Assembly: GCA_017964345.1 (NCBI GenBank)
Contig: JAGCSD010000040.1
Span: 1 to 7,419 of the forward strand
Origin: Clostridia bacterium
GTDB lineage: Bacteria > Bacillota > Clostridia > Christensenellales > QALW01
Direction of reading: 5' to 3'
DNA length: 7,419 nt
Both the position numbers and the translations under genes were made by a program. Shown piece after piece: positions 1-6,973 of this stretch (position 1 is its first letter; each line of letters begins with the position of its first letter). Under the pieces are notes generated by a model. It was not told the DNA's origin. It ran no database searches and saw nothing but the letters and a program-made list of their open reading frames with translations.

Positions 1-386
1 CCTACTGCTCCGCCACGGCGCTGATCCGCCGTGCCAATCAAGCGCTGCCGGGTCATCCCGGATCCGCGCTGAACAACGCGCTTCCGCTGAATGCCAAAAA
101 AGTGTGTGACGCGGCGGCGGCAGGCGACGCGCTTGCCAAAAAGGTTTTTGATGAGTACGTCACCGATTTGGCGCAGGTCGTGGCGAGCATGGTGAATATG
201 CTCGATCCCGACGTTATCGCGCTCGGCGGCGGCGTCGCGGGCGCGGGAGAATTCCTCCTGAAGCCTCTGCGCGAGCAGTTCCCGCGGTACGTCACGTTTT
301 TCCCCGCGGTCCACACCGAAGTCATGGCGGCGTCCCTCGGCAACGACGCGGGCATCATCGGCGCCGCCATGTTGGGTAACGCATGA
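1..386 (+). CDS. glcK: ROK-family glucokinase, C-terminal part (5' end outside window)
   Basis: The frame is open from base 3 to a TGA at 384-386 and gives 127 residues, roughly the last two fifths of a ROK kinase. It is expected to phosphorylate glucose with ATP to glucose-6-phosphate in the cytoplasm. The visible sequence starts at YCSATALIRRA, the helix that follows the zinc-binding loop of ROK proteins (the loop itself lies outside the window). It continues with a helix around VFDEYVTDLAQVVASMVNML, the glycine-rich strand-turn DPDVIALGGGV near residue 75, and the closing block ASLGNDAGIIGAAML that is characteristic of ROK glucokinases. The stop overlaps the maf start as ATGA, so the two are probably translationally coupled. 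The family is clear. Glucose as substrate is inferred from the C-terminal block, and a ROK kinase for another sugar cannot be excluded because the N-terminal half is missing. Confidence 0.85.
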   Translation, partial: YCSATALIRRANQALPGHPGSALNNALPLNAKKVCDAAAAGDALAKKVFDEYVTDLAQVVASMVNMLDPDVIALGGGVAGAGEFLLKPLREQFPRYVTFFPAVHTEVMAASLGNDAGIIGAAMLGNA

Positions 387-937
387 TCGTTTTAGCTTCC
401 AATTCTCCTCGCAGAAAAGAGATTTGCGCGCTTCTCGATCTGCTCGTCACTGTGATACCCGCGCGGCACGAGGAAGCCCCCGATCCTTCGCTTTCGCCCG
501 AAAACGCCGTCATGCGCGTGGCGCGCGCCAAAGCGGCGGAAGTGTTTGCCTCCTGTCCCGACGCGCTGGTGATCGGGGCGGACACGGCTGTTTTGCTTGA
601 AAACACGTTTTTGGGAAAGCCGCGCGACGAAGCGGACGCGGCGCGTATGCTGCGCGCGTTGTCCGGGCGGCAGCACCGCGTATTAACGGGCGTGGCGCTG
701 CTCTCCCGCGAAAAAGAGGACGTATTCTGCGAATCCGCCTCCGTGTGGTTCCGCCGGCTCGCTGAAGAAGAAATACGAGCTTATATCGCCTCCGGCGAAC
801 CGATGGACAAAGCGGGCGCTTACGGCATTCAAGGGCGCGGCGCGAAATTCGTTTCGCGCATCGACGGCGATTTCTACACCGTTATGGGACTCCCCTGCGC
901 CGCCTTGTATGAGCGTTTGCAATCCTTCCGCAAATAA
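383..937 (+). CDS. maf: Maf-family nucleoside triphosphate pyrophosphatase
   Basis: This 184-residue protein has the full length of the Maf/YhdE family, cytoplasmic enzymes that hydrolyse non-canonical or excess NTPs (typically dTTP/UTP or modified nucleotides) to NMP and pyrophosphate. In Bacillus subtilis Maf overproduction interferes with septation. Visible motifs are the N-terminal phosphate-binding SNSPRRKE (residues 6-13), a helix with RVARAKA (45-51), GADT at 65-68 with the family's catalytic aspartate D67, GKP (78-80), the SGRQHRVLTGVAL strand (94-106), and the C-terminal DKAGAYGIQG (142-151) followed by GDFYTVMGLP. All family hallmarks are intact, so the enzyme should be active. The ATG overlaps the upstream stop by four bases and has only a weak ribosome site (GGGTA), which fits translational coupling to the glucokinase. 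The exact nucleotide preference cannot be read from the sequence. Confidence 0.95.
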   Translation: MIVLASNSPRRKEICALLDLLVTVIPARHEEAPDPSLSPENAVMRVARAKAAEVFASCPDALVIGADTAVLLENTFLGKPRDEADAARMLRALSGRQHRVLTGVALLSREKEDVFCESASVWFRRLAEEEIRAYIASGEPMDKAGAYGIQGRGAKFVSRIDGDFYTVMGLPCAALYERLQSFRK

Positions 938-952
938 AAAGGGGGAAGCATA

Positions 953-1282
953 ATGGGTACCGAAGAATGGGTCGCCGTCGTTCTCGTTTTTACGCTTGCC
1001 GGCTTGGCGTTGTTTCTGGGCATCAGAAGCCTTACGGAACGGGGCGTTTTGCTCAACAACGGCTATCTCTATGCGTCAAAAGAAGAACGGAAAACCATGA
1101 ACAAAAAACCGTATTATCGGCAATCCGGGATCGTTTTCTGTATGCTGAGCGCCGTGTTCACCGTGGTCGGTCTATCCGTTGTGTTTGACAATAGAAAGCT
1201 CTTATTGGTCGAAATTCCGCTTTTTGCCGGACTGATCCTGTACGCGGTCATATCTTCTATACGGATAAACGCGAAACGGTAA
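953..1282 (+). CDS. Small DUF3784-like three-helix membrane protein
   Basis: The 109-residue protein starts at an ATG 8 bases after GGGGGAAG (941-948) and only 15 bases after the maf stop, so it probably shares that transcript. It has a hydrophobic helix at about residues 7-25, then a polar stretch containing NNGYLYASKEERKTMNKKPY, then two more hydrophobic helices at about 56-77 and 83-102 and a basic tail (RINAKR). This arrangement, a first helix followed by a 'NGYxxxSKEERxxx(N/D)KK' segment and two close helices, resembles the DUF3784 family of Firmicutes, whose function is unknown. The positively charged linker and tail suggest they face the cytoplasm. No catalytic motif is visible. The family assignment is from pattern recognition only. 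No function is proposed, and linkage to glucokinase and Maf may be only positional. Confidence 0.8.
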   Translation: MGTEEWVAVVLVFTLAGLALFLGIRSLTERGVLLNNGYLYASKEERKTMNKKPYYRQSGIVFCMLSAVFTVVGLSVVFDNRKLLLVEIPLFAGLILYAVISSIRINAKR

Positions 1283-1332
1283 ACGCGGCGCAGAAGCTTT
1301 GCCCCGGTAAGGTCCGCAAAAGAGTATAAAAA

Positions 1333-1389
1333 CGAAATAGGTAAAGCGCGCGAACCTGCTTTTACGGTTCGTGCGCTTTACCTATTTCG
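1333..1389. terminator. Bidirectional intrinsic terminator with a 24-bp stem
   Basis: The left arm (1333-1356) and right arm (1366-1389) are complementary over 24 positions with a single G-U wobble on the + strand transcript, around a 9-base loop (TGCTTTTAC, 1357-1365). On the + strand the stem is followed by C then TTTT (1391-1394). On the - strand it is followed by five T (complement of 1328-1332). It lies between convergent genes, 50 bases after the stop of the DUF3784-like gene and 49 bases after the stop of the RHH gene, so it can end both the glcK-maf-DUF3784 transcript and the leftward glg transcript. The stem is much longer than the usual 7-12 bp of intrinsic terminators. Little else is seen in the rest of 1283-1438. 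Confidence 0.88.
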
Positions 1390-1438
1390 CTTTTCGTCCC
1401 CTATTGCCCGCGCAGACGGAACGCATTCCTATCTGTTT

Positions 1439-1639
1439 TTATTTGCGCGCGGGTTTTACATTCAAATCAGGCGTAATGCTGCCGCCGATCGTGCCGTTGG
1501 CGTCTTCAAAGGCTTTGACGCTTTTCCTTATCAAAACCAGAACCTGACTATTGACACTGCGTCCTTCGTATTCGGCAACATACGCAAGTTTTTTCAGCAT
1601 TTCTTCTTCAATGCGTATAGACGCGCTCTTAACAGCCAT
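1439..1639 (-). CDS. Arc-like ribbon-helix-helix DNA-binding protein (orphan)
   Basis: This 66-residue protein has the ribbon-helix-helix fold of Arc/MetJ-type repressors. An N-terminal beta strand (KSASIRI, residues 4-10) would pair with a second subunit and read the major groove. Helix A runs over about 11-24 and ends in VAEYEGRSVNSQV (21-33), very close to the corresponding turn of phage P22 Arc (GRSVNSE). Helix B runs over about 28-44. Residues 45-66 form a polar, glycine/proline-containing tail. The ATG has GAGG (complement of 1647-1650) 7 bases upstream. It lies 47 bases after the lipoprotein stop on the same strand and could be the last gene of the glg transcript or have its own start. 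Such proteins are often antitoxins, but no toxin-like gene lies beside it: the transcript ends at the 1333-1389 hairpin. It may be a stand-alone autoregulator; its targets are unknown. Confidence 0.88.
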   Translation of the reverse strand: MAVKSASIRIEEEMLKKLAYVAEYEGRSVNSQVLVLIRKSVKAFEDANGTIGGSITPDLNVKPARK

Positions 1640-1650
1640 AAAACCGCCTC

Positions 1651-1666
1651 GCGATAACGATATCGC
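1651..1666. promoter_or_regulatory. Candidate operator dyad upstream of the RHH gene
   Basis: GCGATA (1651-1656) and TATCGC (1661-1666) form a perfect 6-base inverted repeat with a 4-base spacer. It sits 11 bases upstream of the RHH start codon, immediately next to its ribosome site. RHH repressors commonly bind such short dyads and repress their own genes, so this is a plausible autoregulatory site. I could not find a convincing sigma-A promoter beside it (only a TAAAAT-like hexamer, complement of 1673-1678, without a good -35), so the role is inference. A short dyad like this can also occur by chance. Confidence 0.35.
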
Positions 1667-1686
1667 ATATTTATTTTAGGTGTATC

Positions 1687-2490
1687 TTACTCTTGATACA
1701 GCCGATACCGGTAGGTGCCGGCTTCCGTTTGATAGGTAACGGTCAGCACGGGACCGTCCTGTTCCGCGAAAACGTACGGATCGCCCGTTTCCTCAACGGC
1801 AGGCACCGCCGCTTTGACCTTTTCCCACAGCTCGTCTTTCGCGTCCAAAAGTACCGCGATATCGGCTTGGTCGGGAAGCTCCTCGAACAGCGTCAGCGTA
1901 ACGGTATTGCCGACGTACCTCAGCGCCGCGATCGCATGGCGGTACGCGCCGATCTGTTCATAGAATAAAAATTCGGTCATAGCGTCGTCGTTGCGCGTCA
2001 CGGCGCAGGAAAGCTTTCTGACTTCCTCCGGCAAACTGTCCCCCAACAGTTTTTCCAGCGCCGTAATCAATTCGTCGGCTTTCACGGTACGCAGATTGAC
2101 CGGCACGATCACGGCGGGAAGAGACGCGCCATAGGGGTCGTCGCTGTCCGGTCTGTATAAAACGGTCAGCGGAATCGAAAGATTGTTGACGGAATACGCC
2201 TGCGCCGCGGTGCCGTCAGCGGCGCGTACGGAATGCTTGTAGGTGAACGTGTATTCCGTTTCCTGCACGGTCAGCGTGCGCTCGCGCGGCGCGTCCGGAT
2301 CGTCAAAGGTTTCTTCCTTGACCTGCCCGGCGTCCGCGACCTCCAGCGCCGCCGTCACACGGTTTTCCAGCATGACCGCAAGCGGCATCGAATCCGGCAG
2401 GGGCGTCGCTTTCGGCGTACCGAAGCGAATGTTGCAGGCGCTGAGCAGTATCAGCGACAGCGCCGAAAGAATCAAAACCGCTTTTTTCAT
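1687..2490 (-). CDS. Uncharacterised lipoprotein at the end of the glycogen operon
   Basis: I do not recognise the family of this 267-residue protein. The N-terminus is a textbook lipoprotein signal: MKK, a hydrophobic stretch (residues 4-16) and lipobox LSAC with C19 as the lipidated cysteine, so it should be anchored on the outer face of the cytoplasmic membrane. The mature part has a short TPKATPLP linker followed by what looks like two mixed alpha/beta halves rich in beta strands (for example TEYTFTYKHSV, then NTVTLTLFEELP, and at the end VLTVTYQTEAGTYRYRLYQE). It contains no cysteine pair pattern or catalytic signature I can name. The start was chosen at the ATG preceded by AAGGGGAG. A GTG at 2521-2523, overlapping the glgD stop, is in frame but would put 11 polar residues before the signal peptide. 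It follows glgD by 29 bases, which indicates co-transcription. No glycogen role can be deduced from the protein itself. Confidence 0.87.
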   Translation of the reverse strand: MKKAVLILSALSLILLSACNIRFGTPKATPLPDSMPLAVMLENRVTAALEVADAGQVKEETFDDPDAPRERTLTVQETEYTFTYKHSVRAADGTAAQAYSVNNLSIPLTVLYRPDSDDPYGASLPAVIVPVNLRTVKADELITALEKLLGDSLPEEVRKLSCAVTRNDDAMTEFLFYEQIGAYRHAIAALRYVGNTVTLTLFEELPDQADIAVLLDAKDELWEKVKAAVPAVEETGDPYVFAEQDGPVLTVTYQTEAGTYRYRLYQE

Positions 2491-2498
2491 TCCGCGTT

Positions 2499-2506
2499 CT
2501 CCCCTT
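2499..2506 (-). promoter_or_regulatory. Ribosome binding site that decides the lipoprotein start
   Basis: On the - strand this reads AAGGGGAG and lies 8 bases before the ATG at 2488-2490. It supports that ATG over the upstream in-frame GTG at 2521-2523, because translation from the ATG puts the basic n-region (MKK) directly at the start of the lipoprotein signal peptide. Confidence 0.7.
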
Positions 2507-2519
2507 CCGTTTGTCCGGA

Positions 2520-3632
2520 TCACACAATGGAATTTTTGCCGACAACGAGCGGATAATTCGTCTGCCCCACCAAAACTTTGCTCTTGCGGATGACGACGGA
2601 TTTATCCAAAATGGCGCTTTCCAGGCGAACGCCCGACTGGATCAGCGAATTCTGCATCACAATGGCGTTGCGGACGACCGCGCCCTCGTCGATCTGCACG
2701 CCGCGGAAAATAATACTGTTTTCCACCGTGCCGTGGATGATGCACCCGTCCGCCACAATGGAATTGCGAACCTGCGCTTCTTCTCCGTAAATCGAGGGGA
2801 CCTGATCCTTTACCTTGGTCAAAATAGGCTCGTCTTGCTCAAACAGCGCGGCGCTGACAGCGGGATCGAGCATATCCATATTGCACTGATAATAGGAAGC
2901 AATGTTATACACGCGTCCCGCATAGCCGGTGTATTCATACCCGAAAATTTTCAGGCGATCTTTTTCTTGCAGCAGAACGTCTTTGGCGAAATCGTGACGT
3001 CCGCGCGACAAACACCGGTTGATATGATACTCCAGAAATTCCCGTTCCATCAGATAAATATTCATGGAGATCTGCGAAGAAAACGGACGCACGGGGTCGA
3101 TCTCCAGATCGGTGACGCGCCCGGCGGCGTCACAACGCAATCCGACGTGGTGGGAAAGTTCCCGGCAGTCGGGCATGGTGTTGTACATCACCGTGATATC
3201 GGCGCCGGTCGCCTTGTGCTGTTCCATCATCTTGTCGAAGGTCGTGTTGAACAGGATCTCACTGCCGGTCAAAAGGACATAACGGCGTCCCGAGGCGCTG
3301 ATATAGTCTAAAATACCGTTCAAAACATCCAGGTCGCCCTGCATTTCGCCCGCGCTCCCCGAGCCGAGCGGCGGCAGGATCACCAAGCCGTGACGGCGGC
3401 GATTCAGATCCCACGGCGCGCCGGAGCCGAGATGATCGATCAGAGAACGGTAATGCGTCTGTGTCGGAATACCGACGCGGTCAACGCCGGAGTTTACCAA
3501 ATTGGAAAGCACAAAATCCACCAGTCGATAGCGTGACGCCACCGGCAAAGCCCCGATCGGGCGCGGACGCGTCAATTCCCCCAGTTCCGGACCGCTGTTG
3601 CCCGCCAATACAATTCCTAACGTGCTGTTCAT
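2520..3632 (-). CDS. glgD: GlgD, non-catalytic subunit of ADP-glucose pyrophosphorylase
   Basis: This 370-residue protein pairs with GlgC to form the Firmicute-type heteromeric glucose-1-phosphate adenylyltransferase. The nucleotidyltransferase-like domain spans about residues 1-250 and is followed by a left-handed beta-helix with hexapeptide-type repeats (about 285-365, e.g. [19 protein letters not shown]). Compared with its neighbour GlgC the active site is degraded. The glycine loop is [12 protein letters not shown] instead of [12 protein letters not shown]. The conserved [11 protein letters not shown] is [15 protein letters not shown] with the catalytic aspartate is TGSE (122-125), and the metal aspartate of GYWKDVGT is replaced by asparagine ([12 protein letters not shown]243). 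It should therefore not catalyse on its own, consistent with work on GlgD of other Firmicutes where it modulates GlgC. The ATG overlaps the glgC stop by four bases and has a strong GGGAGGA site 8 bases upstream (complement of 3641-3647). Confidence 0.96.
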   Translation of the reverse strand: MNSTLGIVLAGNSGPELGELTRPRPIGALPVASRYRLVDFVLSNLVNSGVDRVGIPTQTHYRSLIDHLGSGAPWDLNRRRHGLVILPPLGSGSAGEMQGDLDVLNGILDYISASGRRYVLLTGSEILFNTTFDKMMEQHKATGADITVMYNTMPDCRELSHHVGLRCDAAGRVTDLEIDPVRPFSSQISMNIYLMEREFLEYHINRCLSRGRHDFAKDVLLQEKDRLKIFGYEYTGYAGRVYNIASYYQCNMDMLDPAVSAALFEQDEPILTKVKDQVPSIYGEEAQVRNSIVADGCIIHGTVENSIIFRGVQIDEGAVVRNAIVMQNSLIQSGVRLESAILDKSVVIRKSKVLVGQTNYPLVVGKNSIV

Positions 3633-4858
3633 TTGCCTTTTCCTCCCGGAACATCTTTCTCCAGCATCATCTCTCTGCCCACGTGCACATCCGCGCCGAC
3701 GCGCACCCGATCACCCACCAGCGTAATGCCGTGGGAACACATCTTATTTTTCTTCCACGGAATATTCGGGTCCTCGCACCCGATCCGGGCGCCTTCTCCG
3801 ATCTCACACCGATCGGCGAGCACCGCCCTGTCAACGACAGCATTTCTGCATATATGCACATACGGCAATACGATAGAGTCCTTCACGTACGCGCCTTCCT
3901 CGACCACCGCGCCGGAAAACAGCACGCTATGTTCCACTTTTCCGTAAATTTTACAGCCTTCCGCCACGCAGGCATCCTTGATTTCCGCCCTGGGTGACAC
4001 ATAATGTCCCGGCAAGCCCTCGTTCCGGGAAGAAATGCGCCAGTGTTCGTCATAGAGATTCAGCCGGGGGTTTTTGCCCAAAAGATCCATATTGGCTTCC
4101 CACAGGCTGTAGACCGTTCCGACATCCTTCCAGTAGCCGTCAAAGGCGTACGCGTGCAGATGACAACCGTCGGCAAGCATCCGCGGGATCACGTTTTTGC
4201 CGAAATCGTTGTCGGACTTTTCGTCCGCTTCATCTTCCTCCAGATACTTTTCCAGCACATCCCACGAGAACATATACACGCCCATACTCGCGAGCGTACT
4301 TTTCGGCTCTTTGGGCTTTTCGGCAAAATCGAAAATCCGCCCGTCCTCATCGGCGCTCATAATGCCGAACCGGCTTGCTTCTTCCAACGGCACCTGAATC
4401 ACCGCAATGGAAACGTCCGCTTTTTTGGCTTTGTGCTCATTGAGCATACGGCGGTAATCCATTTTATAAATATGATCGCCCGAAAGCACTAACACATATT
4501 TCGGTCTGAACTGCCGCAGAAACGGCAGGTTCTGATAAATCGCGTTGGCGGTACCCTTATACCACTCACCGGTTTCCCCCGTCACATACGGTGGAAGCAC
4601 AAACGCACCGCCGCGCAGGCGGTCCATATCCCACGGCTGACCGCTGCCGATATAGGTGTTCAGTTCCAGCGGGCGGTACTGCGTCAGCACCCCGACGGTA
4701 TAAATGCCGGAATTGGCGCAGTTGCTCAAAGGGAAGTCAATGATCCGGTACTTCCCGCCGAACGGCACGGCGGGCTTGGCGATCTCATGCGTCAGCACAC
4801 CTAAGCGGCTTCCCTGTCCGCCGGCGAGAAGCATCGCCACACATTCTATACTGTACAT
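3629..4858 (-). CDS. glgC: GlgC, catalytic glucose-1-phosphate adenylyltransferase
   Basis: This enzyme makes ADP-glucose and pyrophosphate from ATP and glucose-1-phosphate, the committed step of glycogen synthesis, in the cytoplasm. The 409 residues match the family length. Visible are the nucleotide-binding loop GGQGSRL (13-19), [19 protein letters not shown] (28-46), [12 protein letters not shown] (99-110), the catalytic [10 protein letters not shown] with D128, the glucose-1-phosphate-binding EKP (K181), ASMGVYMF (190-197), GYWKDVGT with metal-binding D245, and a C-terminal beta-helix from about 290. All catalytic residues are present, in contrast to GlgD. In the loop that in E. coli GlgC binds the activator fructose-1,6-bisphosphate, the first basic residues are not kept (LTHEIAKPA), as in other Firmicute GlgC proteins, so regulation probably differs. 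The start lies inside the 3' end of glgB (13-base overlap), with GAGGAG (complement of 4867-4872) 8 bases upstream. Confidence 0.98.
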   Translation of the reverse strand: MYSIECVAMLLAGGQGSRLGVLTHEIAKPAVPFGGKYRIIDFPLSNCANSGIYTVGVLTQYRPLELNTYIGSGQPWDMDRLRGGAFVLPPYVTGETGEWYKGTANAIYQNLPFLRQFRPKYVLVLSGDHIYKMDYRRMLNEHKAKKADVSIAVIQVPLEEASRFGIMSADEDGRIFDFAEKPKEPKSTLASMGVYMFSWDVLEKYLEEDEADEKSDNDFGKNVIPRMLADGCHLHAYAFDGYWKDVGTVYSLWEANMDLLGKNPRLNLYDEHWRISSRNEGLPGHYVSPRAEIKDACVAEGCKIYGKVEHSVLFSGAVVEEGAYVKDSIVLPYVHICRNAVVDRAVLADRCEIGEGARIGCEDPNIPWKKNKMCSHGITLVGDRVRVGADVHVGREMMLEKDVPGGKGK

Positions 4859-6759
4859 GGTTTCTTCTCCTCTGTTTTCTGATAAAACAACACCGAAAGC
4901 GGCGGCAGATCCACGCGCAGGCGATTGGGAAATTCCGCTGTTTCGCTGTCGGTCACAAGTGTCTCGCGCACAGCGGCGCCGCGCCCGGCAAACTGTTTTT
5001 CGTCGCTGTTGAGCAGGAGCGTATAGACGCCTTCCTCCGGCACGGTGATCCAGTAATCGTCCCTGCCGACCGGCGTCATATTGAGCAGCACCAGGATCTC
5101 TTCCTTTTCGCCGCGGCGCAGGAAAGAATAGACCGAGGACGCCGCGTCATCGGCGTTGCACCAGTAAAAGCCTTCCCACGAGTCGTCCTTTTCCCAGAAA
5201 GCGGGATGGTCGCGGTAGAGAGAAAGCAGCGTGCGCGTGAACGCGTACAGCCCGCGGTGTGTTTCGTACGCGAGCAGCTTCCACTCTAACGATTCATAGT
5301 ACCGCCACTCCATGAACTGCCCGAACTCGCATCCCATAAAGAGCAGCTTTTTGCCCGAATGCGCGAACATATAGCCCAAATACGCTTTTTCGGACGCAAA
5401 CTTATCTTCGTAAGCCCCGCTCATTTTATCGAGCAGGTTTTTCTTGCCATGCACGCATTCATCGTGCGAGATAGGCAGAATGTAATGTTCCCGGAAGGCA
5501 TAGAGCATAGAGAATGTCATCAAATGGTGAACTCCGCTGCGGAAGAGAGGATCCGTCTGCATATAGCGAAGCGTGTCGTTCATAAAGCCCATGTCCCACT
5601 TATAAGTAAAGCCCAAACCTCCGTCAGCAACCGGGTTTGTCAAATTCGGATAATCCCCCGATTCCTCCGCGATCAGCAACGCTCCGGGGAAGCGTTCCTG
5701 CACACACCGGGAAAGCGTACGGAAGAACTCCGCCGCGTCCAGATCCTCGCGTCCGCCGTAACGATTGGGCTTCCACTCTCCCGGCGCGCGCCCGTAGTCG
5801 AGATACAGCATACTGCTCACCGCATCGACGCGCAAGCCGTCTATATGAAATTCCTTGAGCCAATACAGCGCGTTGGCGATCAAAAACTGCTTGACAAACG
5901 GCGAGGAAAAATCGAATTTCAGCGTACCCCACTCGTTTTCCTGATGGTCGCCTTCAAAAAGCGGCGTGCCGTCAAACAGACGAAGCCCTTGCTCATCCTT
6001 GGGAAAGTGTCCCGGCACCCAGTCGAGGATGACGCCCACCCCCGCCTGGTGCAGACGGTCAACTAAGTATTTGAAATCTTCCGGCGTGCCGTAACGCGAA
6101 GTAGGCGCGTAAAAGCCGGTGATCTGATAACCCCACGAGCCGTCGAACGGATGTTCCGCCACGGGCATCATTTCCACGTGGGTATAGCGGTTTTCCGCAA
6201 AGTATTCCACCAAAAGGTCCGCCGTTTCACGGTAGGAAAGCAGTCGGTTGTCTTTCCCGCGCCGCCAGGAACCCAAATGCAGTTCGTAAATGGAAAGCGG
6301 TTCGTTCTTTCCGGGATTGGCATTGTGCCGGATACGCCAGGGCAGGTCGTTCCACCGATAGGCGTCAAAATAGGTGCGCGACGCCGTGTGCGGGCGCACC
6401 TCGGCAAACCGTCCCATGGGATCCGCTTTATAAAGCACATCGTTCTCTTCTGTCACGAGGCAGTATTTATACGCCGCGCCCGAGGGAACGCCTTCGATAT
6501 ACGTTTCCCACACGGGGCTGTCGCCCACGCGCGTCATCGGATCGCTGCCGGCCAGCCAGCCGTTGAAGTCTCCCACCACGCTGACGCTCTTGGCGTGTGG
6601 CGCCCACAGAGCGAAATAGTAGCCTTCTATCAGCCCTTGCGAATTGCTGACCGGACGGGCGCCGAGCACCTCGTCCAAGTTGCGGTGCGTGCCCTCACAG
6701 ATCAGATACAGGTCATAATCGCTTATCATGTGACTTTGTGAAAATGCTTCTCGCTTCAT
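4846..6759 (-). CDS. glgB: GlgB, 1,4-alpha-glucan branching enzyme (GH13)
   Basis: GlgB cuts an alpha-1,4 glucan chain and transfers it to a C6 position, creating the branches of glycogen. The 637 residues match the shorter branching enzymes that carry one N-terminal CBM48 module. The CBM48-like domain covers about 40-130 ([20 protein letters not shown], residues 49-68). The catalytic barrel starts near 155 (IYELHLGSW). GH13 regions are visible in order: [11 protein letters not shown] (202-212), DWVPGHFP (246-253), [11 protein letters not shown] (307-317, nucleophile D312), LLIAEES (361-367, acid/base E365) and [14 protein letters not shown] (428-441, transition-state aspartate D433). An all-beta C-terminal domain (about 525-630) ends in LPPLSVLFY. 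Residue 435 is Cys where Val is the usual residue (HDEVVHGK). It is the first gene of the glg unit, with AGGAGG (complement of 6765-6770) 5 bases before the ATG, and its last codons overlap glgC. Confidence 0.98.
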   Translation of the reverse strand: MKREAFSQSHMISDYDLYLICEGTHRNLDEVLGARPVSNSQGLIEGYYFALWAPHAKSVSVVGDFNGWLAGSDPMTRVGDSPVWETYIEGVPSGAAYKYCLVTEENDVLYKADPMGRFAEVRPHTASRTYFDAYRWNDLPWRIRHNANPGKNEPLSIYELHLGSWRRGKDNRLLSYRETADLLVEYFAENRYTHVEMMPVAEHPFDGSWGYQITGFYAPTSRYGTPEDFKYLVDRLHQAGVGVILDWVPGHFPKDEQGLRLFDGTPLFEGDHQENEWGTLKFDFSSPFVKQFLIANALYWLKEFHIDGLRVDAVSSMLYLDYGRAPGEWKPNRYGGREDLDAAEFFRTLSRCVQERFPGALLIAEESGDYPNLTNPVADGGLGFTYKWDMGFMNDTLRYMQTDPLFRSGVHHLMTFSMLYAFREHYILPISHDECVHGKKNLLDKMSGAYEDKFASEKAYLGYMFAHSGKKLLFMGCEFGQFMEWRYYESLEWKLLAYETHRGLYAFTRTLLSLYRDHPAFWEKDDSWEGFYWCNADDAASSVYSFLRRGEKEEILVLLNMTPVGRDDYWITVPEEGVYTLLLNSDEKQFAGRGAAVRETLVTDSETAEFPNRLRVDLPPLSVLFYQKTEEKKPCTV

Positions 6760-6812
6760 CGCCGCCTCCTGTCCGTCAGATTTGCTTCAAACTAAACTAT
6801 TCCTTATGATTT

Positions 6813-6841
6813 ATTGTAACAAATCCGCGCGCCGGTGTCAA
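6813..6841 (-). promoter_or_regulatory. Strong sigma-A promoter of the glg operon
   Basis: Read on the - strand: TTGACA (complement of 6836-6841, perfect -35), a 17-base spacer (6819-6835), and TACAAT (complement of 6813-6818), preceded by TGT, which gives an extended -10. Transcription should start near 6806 and leave a leader of roughly 47 bases before glgB, too short for a typical riboswitch; I see no strong hairpin in it. The spacer is GC-rich in its upstream half (CCGGCGCGCGG), which is unusual between such good hexamers. The match predicts vegetative transcription, unlike B. subtilis, where the glg operon is known to be read by sporulation sigma-E. Confidence 0.85.
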
Positions 6842-6844
6842 GAC

Positions 6845-6863
6845 GACAAATGCATATTTTGTC
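6845..6863. promoter_or_regulatory. Inverted repeat abutting the glg -35 box
   Basis: GACAAA (6845-6850) and TTTGTC (6858-6863) form a perfect 6-base dyad with a 7-base AT-rich centre (TGCATAT). It ends three bases upstream of the -35 hexamer of the glg promoter, the usual place for an activator, or for a repressor that hinders polymerase. I cannot assign it to a known regulator, and it does not fit the catabolite-responsive element consensus. The position makes it worth noting, but a 6-base dyad may be chance. Confidence 0.35.
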
Positions 6864-6944
6864 TTCCGACGGCGGTTTTCTCGATCGAAAAGTTTTGTTT
6901 TTTCTGCGCTTCGCCGCTGTTTTGACGATAAGGGCATTTTTTCC

Positions 6945-6973
6945 GTATAGGACGCGTCAGAAACGGAAAAAAT
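6945..6973 (+). promoter_or_regulatory. Forespore sigma-F/sigma-G-type promoter of the spoIIQ-like gene
   Basis: GTATA (6945-6949), a 15-base spacer (6950-6964) and GGAAAAAAT (6965-6973) match the sigma-F/sigma-G consensus known from Bacillus (GYATA, about 15 bases, GGnnAnAHT) at every specified position. The start of transcription would fall near 6980, directly in front of the ribosome site GGAGGT (6981-6986). The downstream gene looks like SpoIIQ, which in B. subtilis is a sigma-F gene, so the promoter and the protein support each other. Which of the two sigma factors is used cannot be told from the sequence. Confidence 0.75.

Noticed and set aside
1419..1430. Small inverted repeat GGAACGCATTCC after the RHH gene
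   Set aside because: Only four pairs around a four-base loop. The strong hairpin at 1333-1389 already explains termination.
1439..1639. RHH protein as the antitoxin of a type II toxin-antitoxin pair
   Set aside because: There is no small toxin-like reading frame next to it on the same strand. Upstream is a lipoprotein and downstream is the terminator.
1681..1700. TGTATC-N8-GATACA dyad as a terminator after the lipoprotein gene
   Set aside because: The stem is only 6 A/T-rich pairs, overlaps the last codons, and has no T-tract after it on the - strand. Kept only as a possible operator half of the RHH finding.
2521..2523. GTG start for the lipoprotein overlapping the glgD stop as GTGA
   Set aside because: It would add 11 polar residues ([11 protein letters not shown]) before the lipoprotein signal peptide. 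The ATG at 2488-2490 has a strong ribosome site at the right distance and gives a normal n-region.
2511..3311. Long + strand reading frame of 266 codons opposite glgD
   Set aside because: It lies wholly within glgD and the region just after it on the opposite strand, has no family resemblance or ribosome site, and is explained by the codon bias of the GC-rich real gene.
6881..6888. Palindrome TCGATCGA in the divergent spacer
   Set aside because: Only eight bases, with mismatched flanks, and not positioned against either promoter in a telling way. Expected by chance often enough.
6922..6951. Sigma-A promoter TTGACG-N18-TATAGG on the + strand
   Set aside because: The -10 matches poorly in its last two bases and the spacer is one base long. 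The overlapping sigma-F/G-type match is better and fits the downstream gene, so it is mentioned only as an alternative reading.
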